A stretch of DNA of 64,000 nt from Chaenocephalus aceratus. Taxonomy: Eukaryota > Chordata > Actinopteri > Perciformes > Channichthyidae. Below the pieces are notes generated by a model, which saw only the letters and a list, made by a program, of their open reading frames with translations, was not told the DNA's origin and did not search any database. Position 1 is the first letter of the stretch, and every line of letters starts with the position of its first letter. This document shows, piece by piece, positions 1 to 12,474 of this stretch. The stretch is from NCBI GenBank assembly GCA_023974075.1, contig CM043790.1, positions 5,185,127-5,249,126 on the forward strand. Reading direction: 5' to 3'. The position numbers were made by a program, and so were the translations under genes.

Positions 1-52
1 CCGATTTTGCGGCAGCTCTTTCCCTCAAGAACGCTAAAGAAAAAGCTCTATA

Positions 53-393
53 ATGGCAGGCAAACATTTTTTACTTGACTTCTTTTCTAAAAAGAATATA
101 ATTCACAAGAAGAAAGAGGCTAGCAGCACCGAAGCTACAAGTGAAGCTGCTACTAGTACTACATCATCAGAAGAGCTGCCTAAAGACGTGGATAATGCTA
201 GCACTAACGTTAACGTTAGCTATAGCAACGTTCCCCTAGCTAGCTCAAACTCACCTTTCCCAGATGCATGGACGGAGGAGATGTGGCGGAGAAAACAAGA
301 GGCATAGGCCTACCCGTGGATAGACTGCAAAGCTGGGAAACTGGGCTGCAAAGTTTGTTCATCCATTTCGGATTTATCAGTCGTCAAAACACA

Positions 394-401
<8 letters not shown>
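53..401 (+). pseudogene. TTF-type zinc-finger (hAT-related) transposase fragment, broken
   Basis: An ATG opens an 84-residue frame with a Ser/Thr/Glu-rich linker followed by WTEEMWRRKQEA and a TAG stop at 305-307. The same frame continues after the stop as YPWIDCKAGKLGCKVC and then a short stretch, giving a Cys-x2-Cys knuckle typical of the TTF/MYM-like zinc fingers that precede hAT-type transposase cores. A long GT repeat then begins at 395 and no transposase core is seen beyond it. The in-frame stop and the microsatellite make this a relic. Assignment to the TTF group rests on the motif pattern only. Confidence 0.5.

Positions 402-476
<75 letters not shown>
395..476. repeat. (GT)n microsatellite
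   Basis: About 41 uninterrupted GT units. It directly follows the zinc-finger relic and creates spurious Cys-Val reading frames in several frames. Confidence 0.97.
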
Positions 477-478
<2 letters not shown>

Positions 479-834
479 GCAGCGCTGTCTGTTTATTTGC
501 AATGTAGGCTAGGCCTAATCAGATTAATTTCAAATCCAGATTCAGTTGTTTGCACAAATAGGCTATATTTTTCGTTTCGTTTATTTAATAAGTTAATTTC
601 AGGACAACTTTGGGAATTTTGTTTGTTTGTTATGAGTTTTAAATAGATTGAGAGAGAGAGGTCTGCTTAGTTGCAATACTGTAGTTTATGCAATTTAGGC
701 CTATACATTGTTTATGTAATTTATGTGCCAGTGTTTCATGGTTTTGAATCTGTGTGTGTGTTGAGCGCAGCGCCGTCTGCTTTTTGCATAGTAACACAAG
801 TGGGACAAAGCATACCGTTAGTTTCTGTGGACCT

Positions 835-2602
835 GTCGAGTAGCATGAAGCTGCAGCGTCGGAGACAACAGTTACAGGACCGCACTTGTAGAACCGCACA
901 CACAGGTCCCGCGTCACGGCGGCACGTGACGGAGCACGTTCACATGAATGTGAACGTCAACGCAGAGAATGTGAGTAATGTGAAGTGCTTTTACAGTTTT
1001 ATTTGATTAACATTAATAACAATTCCGGTGTCTTGAAATGAAGTGTGATTAGCTAACATTAACTATGATAGTGTTAAGGCAATACAAACAAACATCTGTT
1101 TGCTTATGATAGCTTCTAACCGTATTAAAGTCTCTAAAAAACAACTATCGTTAGCTATAGCTTTCGGCAAAAGCATTAGCTTCGTTAGCATATTTGATCA
1201 TTTGTTTAATGAAACTAGTGTGATTTTGGCAAGCCCAACTAGGTGTCATAGTTGAGTAATTGAATCACTAATTACAGTAAGAGTGTGAGTAATGTGAATC
1301 GTGTTTTTTTTTTTAAAGTTAACAACTATTCTGTTGTATTGAACAGCCATACACGCAACAAGTGCTAAATGTAATCTGTTAGCCTATGATGACTCGCTGC
1401 AAAACCAACTGTTAACCATTTTGTTTATTTGTTTAATGAAACTGTATGTTATGGTTATGTTATTTGACAGGCTTTTATCCAAAGTGACTCACAAAAAACA
1501 TAAAATAACCATAATTAACATTAGAATTTCAATACAAATAGTTACATAGTCCAGTTACATTACTTATTACAATTTAACAGGGTAATTACTCATCTGTAAA
1601 CCTACTACATTTAAAAAAAGTAAACTTCCCAAACCTAATGATTAATTATAGTCAGCTAATTAATTAAACTTCAACGGATGACAAAAGCATGTCAATATGT
1701 CCACTACATTAAATCAGCAGTAGCCTAAGTTCTGTCTTCAGTGTAATGCTTCTTTAATAGTCATTGTATTACAATTTGAATTCATTGTAAATAATCTTTA
1801 CTGTTCTGACTGCCTGTTTACCGTTTATCAGACAGTGTCATCATTTTGACATGTTTTGTAATATTGCATGAGGTGTTTTAGTCAGTTATTGTTGAGATTA
1901 TTAATGCATATCAATTGTGCACCAATGCCTTAGCCTTTCCCTATGCAATACTTTAGATGACGTCTTGTTCTTATTGTTTCAAAGGCATGGCCAAAGGTTT
2001 GCCTTCTGGACTCTGGAGGCCAGAAGCTTGCTGGAGGGAACCCTTCAGCCAATATTCAGAGTGCCACGACAGGTTATCTCCCTCGAGAGGGAACAGCAGA
2101 CCCCGCCTCACCCCCAGTGAAGAAACAGCAGACCCCGCAATAAAAATAAATAAAAATGTATTCTGAACTGAAATGCCTCTCGGTCAAACTGCTTGTTTAT
2201 CTTTTGCAGGCTGGTGCATGAACACACTAACAGTTGTTTTTCAGTAATCTAGCACCTCTTCGAAGACACCTTTGATTTATTAATAATAAATGAAACGAGA
2301 ATTATGATACTGTAGAAGGAACAGTGTTTAAACAGTGTTGTTTTCTTTTGAATAATAATGAAACGAGAATTATAAACATACCCAAAACTAAATTAAACAG
2401 TGTTGTTTAATATACATATAAAAGACTATATTTTGAAATTCTCAACTAAATTAACAGAATATATATATATAAACATTTCATGTGAACGTGCGTTGACCGT
2501 CACGTGACGCGGGACCTGTGTGTGCGGTCGTGACGCGGGACCTGCGTGTGTGGTTCTGTAACTGCGGTTCTGTAACTGCTGTCTCCGACGCTGCAGCTTC
2601 AT
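835..2602. mobile_element. Inverted-repeat pair, probable non-autonomous DNA element
   Basis: The stretch 835-960 (containing GAAGCTGCAGCGTCGGAGAC and a CAGGTCCCGCGTCAC block) recurs in inverted orientation at about 2478-2602, some 1.5 kb away. The right arm repeats the GACGCGGGACCTG block twice. The interior is AT-rich and non-coding. I could not fix the termini or a target-site duplication, so the superfamily is undetermined. Confidence 0.5.
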
Positions 2603-2854
2603 ACTATTGGACCTGTCTGCCCGTTTTGTGAGTGCACTGCACGCGTGCGCACTTGTGTGGCATTGTTTGGGATTACCTAATTAAAATAGCGTCCCCCCAG
2701 TAAAAAAATCCCCACTACACCACTGGGTGCGCGTGACCTGTGCCGCTGCACATTCATCATCTGCAAAGTGCTTACACAGCAGTCAATGATGGATCAGAAA
2801 ATGGTTAAAACAACCAGCCCTAATCGCCAGGAGTAACACTGCATCTACTGCAGG

Positions 2855-4049
2855 TAGTAGGCTTGTTTGAGACACATTGCGGCTCGCCTCGAAAGTAGAC
2901 GAGAGTAGCCGATCGCAGCCGGGGAGGTGTCAAAAAGCTCGTCTTAAGTCGGACAGCTCGGACTCGAAGTCGGCTTGACTGGCTGGGTTTGCAATGGCGG
3001 AATTTGCGTGGCGTTTTTTCGTTGCAGATGAAGTGGATGCAATAGAAATGCTCCTCCCTCTTAATGTTTGCAAAAACTGATGGTGGACAGGCTACAAATG
3101 ATCAGTCCCTTCAGATCCGCACACATGAAGCTTCATGAGCATGCATTGAACAGACCTGCTGCTGTGTTCATTCTTTAGCTGCCACTTTAAGCTTTATGAT
3201 GTGTACAACATGGATGTAATTTGATTTCATCTTGCCATTTTAAATGATGTATTCAATAAATAAGGTTAAACCAAATCATTAAATTACAATAGATTTATTT
3301 TAATTGATTTGGTTTAACTTTAAAGAGAAACTTTATTGTTATTGCACATATTACAGGTACTGAGACAACAAATGCAGTTTAGCTTCTAACCAGGTGCAAC
3401 AAGCAGTGAAGTGGAAAGTAATGTACACAATCTACAGAATAACATATAGAATGATATTGAATGATGAATAAACAGTGGGGTATGAATACACTGGATATCA
3501 GCCTGAGAGCAGTATGAACAGTGTGTATGAATACACTAGATATCAGCCTGAGAGCCAGTATGAACAGTGTGTATGAATATCGCTAAGAAGTATATAAAAG
3601 TATGAAAACGGTAAGCAGTATAGTATTAAAATATATAGATATTAATTTTCATGATGATAAACATTGTGGAACAATGATGAAAAATGGGAATGGATGTGGC
3701 GACGTAAAACTGACACAAAACAACAACAAACTTTTGCCAGCCAATGGGAGAGTTTCATCAGCAGCACGTGGTAAAAACCAACCAATGAGCGCTCAGCTCG
3801 AGATACCAGCGAGCCGTTTCCCATCAAGCATTTCGCTTCCGCAGCTCGTGGAGAGCAACTGCGCCAACTCGCCTCGCCTCGCTCTCAAGGCTGCGGGCGT
3901 CTTTGTCCGCGAGATTTCAAAGCTCATGTGGGCGAGCCTCCAGAGCAAGTCGGACAAAATGACTAACCATCATGCAACGCACTAGCAAGACGTTGATCGC
4001 AACTGCGGCAGGTCTGCGCAGGTCTTGCTTGTCTCAAACAAGCCTAGTA
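2855..4049. mobile_element. Non-autonomous DNA transposon with TAGTA flanks
   Basis: The 14-bp terminal inverted repeat GGCTTGTTTGAGAC begins at 2860 and its complement ends at 4044. Both ends abut TAGTA (2855-2859 and 4045-4049), consistent with a 5-bp target-site duplication. Subterminal regions are rich in GCTCGCCTCG-like motifs in both orientations. Inside, at about 3480-3576, a unit of roughly 47 bp (TATCAGCCTGAGAG ... CAGTATGAACAGTGTG) occurs twice. No transposase is visible. Confidence 0.6.
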
Positions 4050-4079
4050 ACAGTTCAGATCATGGGGACATTACGTTAC

Positions 4080-4507
4080 TGTCGTGGACACTAACGTCCT
4101 CCTGCCCGACTCGCCGGCTTTGCCCCGCCTCGCCCACAGAGGCGGAGCAGCCACAGCCGTCTTCGTTACCCCAAACACCGCCACCCCTCGGCGGCCCGCA
4201 AGTGCCAGAGGACCTCTGCAAAACAGAGCCTGCCCAGGTATATTTAAAAAAGTACCCAACTCGCCTGTACAGTGGGGTAAGGCGTTCGTTTTGCAGCTCA
4301 TGGTTTCAAAACAGAGATTGGCTGGAATATTCATGTAAAAAGATGCCATCTTCTGCTATGCATGTAGACATTTCGGTTCCATTAAGTCAGATGCTCTTTG
4401 TTCTGGAAACCGGGCCTGCAGGAAACACACATTTAAAACGGTTTTGCCTGCCGTTTTTGTGTACACAAGCATTCATCAATGGTTCGGAAAGTGGCGCGGT
4501 GCCTTAA
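4080..4507 (+). pseudogene. TTF-type zinc-finger fragment with a frameshift
   Basis: A proline-rich segment leads into QVYLKKYPTRLYSGVRRSF and SSWFQNRDWLEYSCKK, the pattern found N-terminal to the TTF finger of ZMYM/hAT-type proteins. At the A-run near 4336-4342 the homologous frame shifts by one base and continues as DAIFCYACRHFG, restoring the Cys-x2-Cys knuckle, until a TAA near 4508. The frameshift means no intact product. No transposase core follows. The family call rests on motif resemblance only. Confidence 0.55.
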
Positions 4508-4559
4508 TAATATAAAGGCTTGTTTTTTGCGTGCATTTCCTGTTCGTAAAGTGGCGCTG

Positions 4560-4620
4560 TACTGAGAGTGGAGGTGTCCTCCTGACATTAGCGCCTGCAG
4601 GCAGGCTCCATGGAGCTGTC
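4560..4620. repeat. Fragment related to the terminal region of the 62-63 kb element
   Basis: GAGAGTGGAGGTGTCC and CCTGCAGGCAGGCTCC here closely match the right terminal region near 63,060-63,130, suggesting a solo remnant of the same element family. Confidence 0.35.
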
Positions 4621-4769
4621 AGCTCCGGACTGCGCAAAATGCGTACATGAAGCGCTACGTCATGAACGCAAGAAATCTACCCTCGTAGGGGGCGCACTCA
4701 TGTGATTGGCTTAGAATTGAGGAGACATCTGATTGGCTATAGATAGAAAAAATTACAAGTACAAATCGG

Positions 4770-6570
4770 CTGACCGTCAGGGGAGTCTCAAAATACCGGT
4801 TGCAGGTTCAGGGGGATTTAAACGGAAAACAAATTATGTGAGGATCAAAAACACATATGTAAGACTTTTTTCTGTATTTGGATTTATTTACATGTATATG
4901 AAACGGAACACATGTGTGTGCATTGAAAAACACAAGTGTGAATCCTTGTGTTTCCTTTGTGCATGTGTGTATTATGAGACTGTTCTGAGCCCATATTCCA
5001 GCGCACGTAACGTTATGTAGCACTTGTGTATTTTACGTGTTCCTTCTGATGTCAGGACTGTCATACACAACATGGTGAATGGACCAGAGCAGGCTAACAG
5101 CAGAGGAAAAGTGAGCATAGCAAGATATAACACAGCCTATTCCACACAGCCTGTAGCTCTAAGCTGCTCAGTGTTAAAGGGTTTAGTAGGGCAGGATTTG
5201 ACCGGGCTGTAGGAGACTGTATTTGTGTATCAGAGAATCTAATCCAATTGCCTCTAAGATCAACGCCCACACAGCTGACCGGGCGGAGAGAAGCATGATG
5301 CAGAGCTCAGCTGGTTAGCAGACAGCCTGAAGCTCAGCTGGTGCTTAGTCAGATGAAGATTGAGGCCTCTATGTTGGAAAACCTAGCGTAGCAGATTACA
5401 CTGAAGTGCATGCTGCCCAAATACATGTTGGTAATTATACGGCCTGCTGCCCGATGCACCTGGAGCTCACTTAGTCACATGATAGGATCAGGAAAAAAAA
5501 TCATAAACATACATTATATACAGGCGTGTGAGACACATTCACACTGCGTCCCCTTGTAGCACAGAGCCCTCCCTGTCATGACCCAGGGTTCTTTATGGGA
5601 GTTAAAGATCTGATGGTCATCGGTGGGTTTAATGCACACTTTCATTTTTCCTCACAATGACACATGCAATAATTATTCCCATAAAAAGTAGATCTAAATG
5701 TGGTCGTGATTGTTTACTTTTTATTTTTCTTATGCTTTAATTCTTTATTTGTAGAGTTTATTTTAATTTTACATGCGAAAAATTACTACTGACAAAACTG
5801 AGCCATGTTCTTGCCTCTTTGGTTTTAAACTGTGACAAAAAACTACGAATTATCTACCAAGAAAAAGTATTTCAGAATAACAAGTCAGAATAATCTCCGT
5901 CACATTTGTATTGCCACTGGAGGTGGAGAAGACACGTCCCCCTCCAGTTAAATCAGTTTTTATTTTTTGTTTTGTATTCCTTAGTGCTTCCTTAGGCTAC
6001 ATAGTTTCCCACACTTTTGACACACATTTGACACCTGAGAGAGGTTGTGTGCATGTCTCGGTTTATTTACTGTTGATATTCTCCTAAAAAAGAATGTTGT
6101 GAAAGCTAGGACAGAAAACTCAAAACTAATGGTGCAAATAAAACATAATCCATGTCATTATTCAGGTTAACATTATGTATATGTTTTTTCTACAGTATAT
6201 AATATCCTATGCCCTTGCTAGTTCAGGCATGAATGGATGCATGATTGTTACGAATCCTTTTCTTCATGTGTCTCGGATAAGTTTTGTCTTCTTTAAAATA
6301 AAAACATTGCAACCAATAAATTATAGAGTAGTGCAGTGATGACGTTTTTTTGTAGGCTGACCTGGATGTTAGCATCGAATGGGCTAACTCAACAAAAAGC
6401 AATGGGATTTTCCCATTGTACGTTGGAACATTGCAGAAAATAAGCTCTGTGGCTAACAAATGTGTATTACATGTTATGTTAGGCAGGATAATCTCCACAT
6501 AGTAACACCACTTGATAATTTTTGAAGCTTAAAATCGAATGCTTATTTCAAGGATCCAGCCAAAAACCGT
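4770..6570. other. Intergenic stretch, nothing recognised
   Basis: AT-rich sequence with only short chance open frames on both strands. I recognise no exon, RNA gene or delimited mobile element. Confidence 0.5.
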
Positions 6571-6574
6571 TAAT

Positions 6575-7030
6575 AATAATAATTCCTTGCATTTATTATA
6601 GCGCTTTTCCAGTGCTCAAAGCGCTTTACAGATACACATTACACATATTTTTTATACATGCAATGGTCACTGTGGACAATACCCACAGGAGCAAGTTCAG
6701 GTGAAGTGTCTCGCCCAAGGACACACCGGCTTTACAGACGCAGCAGCGGCGGGTTTCACCCCCTTGATCTGATGATCATTGCACAGCGCACTGCGCCACA
6801 CCGTCCATCTTCACGCGTCGAGGTCATCGAGGCGCTTTTACAAGTACACATTAGTATCATACATGTACTGTGGACAATACCCACAGGAGCAGATCCGGGT
6901 GAAGTGTCTTGCCCAAGGACACAACGGCCTGACGCAGTGGCGGCAGGAGCGGGTTTCGAACTGGAGTTCCCCAGCACCCCCCTTGATCTGATGATCAGAT
7001 GCACAGACCACCCGCGTCCCGTTGATTTTG
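6575..7030. repeat. Dispersed fish repeat, internally duplicated
   Basis: It contains the common fish-genome motifs CAAAGCGCTTTACAG and TTGCCCAAGGACAC. The block around 6662-6780 (GGACAATACCCACAGGAGCA ... CTTGATCTGATGATCA) recurs at about 6868-7000, so the repeat is partly duplicated in tandem. The open frames across it are by-products. Confidence 0.55.
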
Positions 7031-7253
7031 AGATAAGGTAATCGCAAATTGTAAAATGCTGACTTATTTCCGGGTTTTAGGACTTAATTATGCACATAGG
7101 AGCCTTATGCAGATTGTATTATGAACAATGGATTACAGTATGTTTGAGCCATGCGTCCCCTTTACATGGCTTTTGTTTTCCAACTGATAAATGTATACTG
7201 TTCGGTCTCAGTGCTCTCATTAGCTTTGTTTCTATTAGCATCTAGCAGCTGAC

Positions 7254-7261
7254 TATAAAAG
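7254..7261 (+). promoter_or_regulatory. Candidate TATA box
   Basis: TATAAAAG sits in a short non-repetitive stretch and is followed about 120 bp later by an ATG (7380) opening a 34-codon frame. No further coding exon could be linked to it, so this is only a possible promoter. The rest of 7040-7890 shows nothing I recognise. Confidence 0.2.
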
Positions 7262-7999
7262 CTCTGCTGAGCAGCAGGCAGACACAATCAGAGACTCTCT
7301 GGGGAGCATTTCTCAGCTGAAGAGACAGATATTTATCTCAGGACGGAAGATAAACGCAGGGACAGATGCCTCCAAAAGATGTCTGATGCTGCTCTGAGTG
7401 CTGGAGGTGTAACTGTTCTGCTTCCCACAAGTGGTCAAATATGTGATACAGCTTTAAAAACTGGCATAGTGACTCCAGGATAGGAAATTAAATACTTTAC
7501 TTCAACATTTAAGTTTCAGTTTGAAATTCTTGAGTCTGGTGGAAACCAGTGTTAGGCTAAAAAAAGGATTTTAATATATCAAATATATATATTAAATATC
7601 ACCTAATAATGGTCTGCAAAGGCAACAATCCCTGTGTTCCCTGCAGAGGGAGTTTATCTCCCACACAAACATTAAAGCATGTGAATGACATGTTTACATC
7701 TTTAATGTTCAAACAGCTCTTTATTTTTCTAGAGGAACAAAATACTAATATGAACCTGAACTTTTGCATTATAGGGCCCCTTTAAGGTTGTAGAGGTGAA
7801 AATAATATGCACGAGTCAAACAATTGTTTCTTTTCCATAGATATATCGCAATAATAACGTTGTTGTGATTCTTTAGGCCACCATAATTGTGTGGTTTAGT
7901 GATGTGTCGGTCGCGAACGAGACGGCTCGTTTAAGTGAACAACGGGAGCCGGCTCGCACCCGCGAACGAGCCGTTTTTTGTTAAGTAATACAAGACAGA

Positions 8000-8040
<41 letters not shown>

Positions 8041-8192
8041 AATGATTATCCTTAGGCTCAGCAAAGGTTTGATGTCAGCTGTTGCTGTCTTTTCTTCTTT
8101 AGTTAATACTGAAATAGAGCCCTGCTGTTTTGTTAGGGCCTTTTCTTTAACTATAATTTTAAAATGTCGATACTTTTTTTAAATGTCTATGC

Positions 8193-8544
8193 TTAAAGGT
8201 GGGGTAGGTAAGTTTGAGAAACTGGCTCGAGATCGCTAGAATTTGAAAATACACAACCGGAAAAATCTGCCACTTCCTCACAGAGCCCCTCCTCCAACAC
8301 ACACGAACGCGCACATGACCAATGAGGGCACGAGATAAGTTTGTGCCCCGATGGAAGGCTGACAGGCAGGTAGGCCATTGTCCTTTTTACAGTATTACGG
8401 CTTCTACAGATGACATTTTTTTATGGATTTTTTGTCAAAGCACTTCAGATATTCATTGCTATCGGGATGTTAAGAGCATTCCATGGAATATAACAAAAAG
8501 TGTATCTCGAGCCGGTTTCTGAAACTTACCTACCCCACCTTTAA
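8193..8544. mobile_element. TTAA-flanked MITE (short copy)
   Basis: Terminal inverted repeats AGGTGGGGTAGGTA...TACCTACCCCACCT at 8197-8540 are bounded by TTAA on both sides (8193-8196, 8541-8544), the target duplication of piggyBac and Kolobok-type elements. The internal sequence matches the longer copy at 61.9-63.3 kb in inverted orientation. No coding capacity. Confidence 0.8.
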
Positions 8545-8573
8545 GTTTTTATAGGTGTTGCTATCTGCCTGTA

Positions 8574-8801
8574 TGGAAGCCCATTTCCGCCACTTGAAAA
8601 AAATAAAATCCCCATGAAAAGTCATAATTATGAGATAAAAAAGTCGAAATTATGAGATAAAAAGTCATAATAATGAGATAAAAGTCATAATTATGAGATA
8701 AGAAAGTCGACTTTTTATCTCATAATTATGACTTTTTTATCTCATAATTATGACTTTTCATGGGGATTTTATTTTTTTCAAGTGGCGGAAATGGGCTTCC
8801 A
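8574..8801. mobile_element. Palindromic MITE with TA target duplication
   Basis: The 228-bp element is an almost perfect palindrome. TGGAAGCCCATTTCCGCC opens it, its complement closes it, and TA flanks both ends. The centre holds repeated GTCATAATTATGAGATAAAA units on each arm. TA flanks fit the Tc1/mariner group. Confidence 0.8.
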
Positions 8802-9635
8802 TAGATTTGTGTAGCGTGGTCCTACAAGCAAGTCAGTGCATTTATTGGGTGGTATCAGAGAGTTACAATTGGGTCTGTAAATGCAATGAAAACATTTGGC
8901 CACAGCAAATCATTTATATTAAACATGTCATTTTTACTTTTGAATACTTCAGTACAAAGGATGTATTGAATAATTTAAGTGATATATGTGTACACATATA
9001 AATCATTCATTAGTCAAAACAGGGCTACATTTGATTTAATTATAAAAGGTATAATATGTGGTAAACTGAAGAGCCGTTTGGGAGATGAAAGAGCCGGCTC
9101 ACCAAGAAGAGCAGGAATTCCCATCACTAGTGGTTACAATATGATATTATGACAGCTCTACGGTTTCACCTGTCAAATTAGGGAAAACACATGTTGTGAA
9201 CAATGTCTTGTTTCTATTCATTTCATTTAAAGAGCCTGTGACAGCATCCCAGCAACTGTTGTGCAATGAAATATTGGGCTACTAGTAATCTCGAACCATC
9301 AATTTAAAAAAGAAAAAGCGATACCGTTCCGTTAAATATCAATAATTTCGAACATCGCGGGGAAATTCCTTCGACTCATTTTGAAGTTTTGGGGGAAGCC
9401 GGAAGTGACGTCAATGCGGGAACGCTTCGAGAGCCAAACACGGACAAAGTGTGTTGTCATGCGTAGAAATGGTGAATTACTGAGATTAGGCACGTTAATA
9501 ACGTTTTAATGAAGTTGACTGCAGTATATTCATATTTGTCAGTGCTTTCATGTCAATTCGGCGACATAAACATAAATGATCGTGGTGAAGATGATGATTA
9601 CATTAGGATTAAAAATCGGGAGTGAGAGCTGGGGG

Positions 9636-12474
9636 GTATACTGCGAAGCAGGATTTTCGCTTAGCCGGCTAAATTCAGGGGAAACTCCGGCTTTCCGGTC
9701 ATCCGAAGCTGGTTCTCTTTTTAGCAGGCTAGATCTCCATGGTAATATATGCTAAGCAGCTAACCTGGTCGGGACCAGGTTAGGTTGCAGGCTAAGAGCT
9801 CAACTCAGTGAAAGCACTGCCTGCTGACCAATCAGAGCTCAGTGTGCGGAGTTTAAAGCGATCAAGTCATATTACAGGAGAAAGGAAATACAGAAAAACT
9901 GCCGTCGCAGGAAAGACGGCCGGCAAAAATCACCGACTGTGTGAACGTGAACATTAATAGAATATCACCTCCATCTTCAGAGCAATCTGACTATTATAAC
10001 ATTAGCGTTAAGAAAGCTTAATTAAATATCTGCCACAACATAAGTAACCGGATCAGAGTACATTAAGTACAGTCCGCGGCATATCACATCATAATGTATC
10101 ATATATCTCCTTATCTGAGTCAGCTGAGCCGTATCTGGCCGTGCAACACTCACAGTGTCACAGACTGTATGCAGAAGTATTATTTTAAGCAACACATTAA
10201 GTTGACGAAACACTCGAGACAAATATAATTAAAGTCAGATCGTGTTTTATACGGGCAGTGATATCATAAACCTGTTAATGTACGCATTCAAACACTTTTT
10301 CTTTTGCCAGCTGTATTCACCTTGCAGGTGCAGCTATGTGGCTTTGATCCTGGATAAAGTGTTTAAGTCATGGATGTTTAAAGTTTAACTTCTTCATTTT
10401 TGACTAGTATTAAAGTTCACTTTTCATTCAGGAAGTATGACGCTGCGCTGTCAGTACGCTTCTCCATGTTTGTGATTGGTCGAATGCTCCAAATACCACC
10501 CCTTTCATGTGAACGCGCACCTAACTAGATAGGACACGGCTGGCTTGAGCGATCCACTTGATAACCAGCGTCGTAGTACAGTTTAGCGAGAGCGCGTATG
10601 TTTTGGATTAGGCCAACCGGCTAACTCAAACATATCCAGGTTAGGTTGAACCAGCTTCGTAGCATAGGCCCCAGGTTAGGTTGCAGGCTAAGAGATCAAC
10701 TCAGTGAAAGCACCGCCTGCTGACCAATCAGAGCTCAGTGTGCGGAGTTTAAAGCGATCAAGTCATATTACAGGAGAAAGGAAATGCAGAAAAGCTGCCG
10801 TCGCAGGAAAGACGGCCGGCAAAAATCACCGACTGTGTGAACGTGAACATGAATAGAATATCACCTCCATCTTCAGAGCAATCTGACTATTATAACATTA
10901 GCGTTAAGAAAGCTTACTTAAATATCTGCCACAACATAAGTAACCGGATCAGAGTACATTAAGTACAGTCCGCGGCATATCACTTCATAATGTATCATAT
11001 ATCTGATATCTCCTTATCTGAGTCAGCTGAGCCGTATCTGGCCGTGCAACACTCACAGTGTCACATACTGTATGCAGAAGTATTATTTTAAGCAACACAT
11101 TAAGTTGACGAAACACTCGAGACAAATATAATTAAAGTCAGATCGTGTTTTAGACGGGGCAGTGATATCATAAACCTGTTAATGTACGCATTCAAACACT
11201 TTTTCTTTTGCCAGCTGTATTCACCTTGCAGGTGCAGCTCTGTGGCTTTGATCCTGGATCAAGTGTTTAATTCATGGATGTTTAAAGTTTAACTTCTTCA
11301 TTTTTGACTAGTATTAAAGTTCACTTTTCATTCAGGAAGTATGACGCTGCGCTGTCAGTACGCTTCTCCATGTTTGTGATTGGTCGAATGATCCAGATAC
11401 CACCCCTTTCATGTGAACGCGCACCTAACTAGATAGGACACGGCTGGCTTGAGCGATCCACTTGATAACCAGCGTCGTAGTACAGTTTAGCGAGAGCGCG
11501 TATGTTTTGGATTAGGCCAACCGGCTAACTCAAACATATCCAGGTTAGGTTGAACCAGGTTCGTAGCATAGGCCCCTGGTTAGGTTGCAGGCTAAGAGCT
11601 CAACTCAGTGAAAGCACCGCCTGCTGACCAATCAGAGCTCAGTGTGCGGAGTTTAAAGCGATCAAGTCATATTACAGGAGAAAGGAAATGCAGAAAAGCT
11701 GCCGTCGCAGGAAAGACGGCCGGCAAAAATCACCGACTGTGTGAACGTGAACATTAATAGAATATCACCTCCATCTTCAGAGCAATCTGACTATTATAAC
11801 ATTAGCGTTAAGAAAGCTTACTTAAATATCGGCCACAACATAAGTAACCGGATGTACATTAAGTACAGTCCGCGGCATATCACTTCATAATGTATCATAT
11901 ATCTCCTTATCTGAGTCAGCTGAGCCGTATCTGGCCGTGCAACACTCACAGTGTCACAGACTGTATGCAGAAGTATTATTTTAAGCAACACATTAAGTTG
12001 ACGAAACACTCGAGACAAATGTAATTGAAGTCAGATCGTGTTTTAGACGGGGCAGTGATATCATAAACCTGTTAATGTACGCATTCAAACACTTTTTCTT
12101 TTGCCAGCTGTATTCACCTTGCAGGTGCAGCTATGTGGCTTTGATCCTGGATAAAGTGTTTGAGTCATGGATGTTTAAAGTTTAACTTCTTCATTTTTGA
12201 CTAGTATTAAAGTTCACTTTTCATTCAGGAAGTATGACGCTGCGCTGTCAGTGCGCTTCTCCATGTTTGTGATTGGTCGAATGCTCCAGATACCACCCCT
12301 TTCATGTGAACGCGCACCTAACTAGATAGGACACGGCTGGCTTGAGCGATCCAGTTGATAACCCGCGTCGTAGTACAGTTTAGCGACAGCGCGTATGTTT
12401 TGGATTAGGCCAACCGGCTAACTCAAACATATCCAGGTTAGGTTGAACCAGCTTCGTAGTATAGGCCCCTGCTG
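9636..12474. mobile_element. Possible inner element carrying the 0.9-kb array
   Basis: The left boundary GGGTATACTGCGAAGCAGG (about 9636) resembles the complement of the right boundary near 12450-12474 (CTTCGTAGTATAGGCCCC). Sequence just outside the left boundary (9540-9617, with GTGCTTTCATGTCAATTCGG) recurs just outside the right one (12,552-12,627). The array may therefore have been inserted into, or expanded within, a duplicated host sequence. Confidence 0.4.
9775..12460. repeat. Three tandem copies of a ~0.9-kb unit
   Basis: Units start near 9775, 10671 and 11575, each with GGTTAGGTTGCAGGCTAAGA, and run through to CAGCTTCGTAG. Units are nearly identical, with small indels such as an extra CTGATAT in unit 2 and a loss of CAGA near 11853. 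A degraded partial fourth unit appears at about 13,020-13,540. Two units keep a 66-codon minus-strand frame, but it diverges at its 3' end and has no recognisable domain, so I do not call it a gene. Confidence 0.9.

Larger units (their letters stand above)
7898..9128. mobile_element. hAT-like element hosting two inserted miniature elements
   Basis: The ends read AGTGATG...CATCACT, with subterminal GAGCCGGCTC/GAACGAGCCG motifs on both sides, as in many fish hAT elements. The flanks are TGTGGTTT on the left and AGTGGTTA on the right, a diverged 8-bp duplication sharing GTGGTT. No transposase is present. The interior contains an (ATG)n tract at about 8000-8040 and two complete insertions listed separately. 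Confidence 0.6.

Noticed and set aside
4071..4349. A 92-residue minus-strand frame
   Set aside because: It overlaps the better-supported plus-strand TTF-type fragment and shows no family pattern.
9400..9440. CRE-like TGACGTCA sites as promoter elements
   Set aside because: Near-matches occur inside transposon sequence here and near 13,975 without any linked exon.
10022..12018. A 66-residue minus-strand frame repeated in the 0.9-kb units
   Set aside because: It is present because the units are near-identical. It changes its C-terminus between copies and has no recognisable domain.
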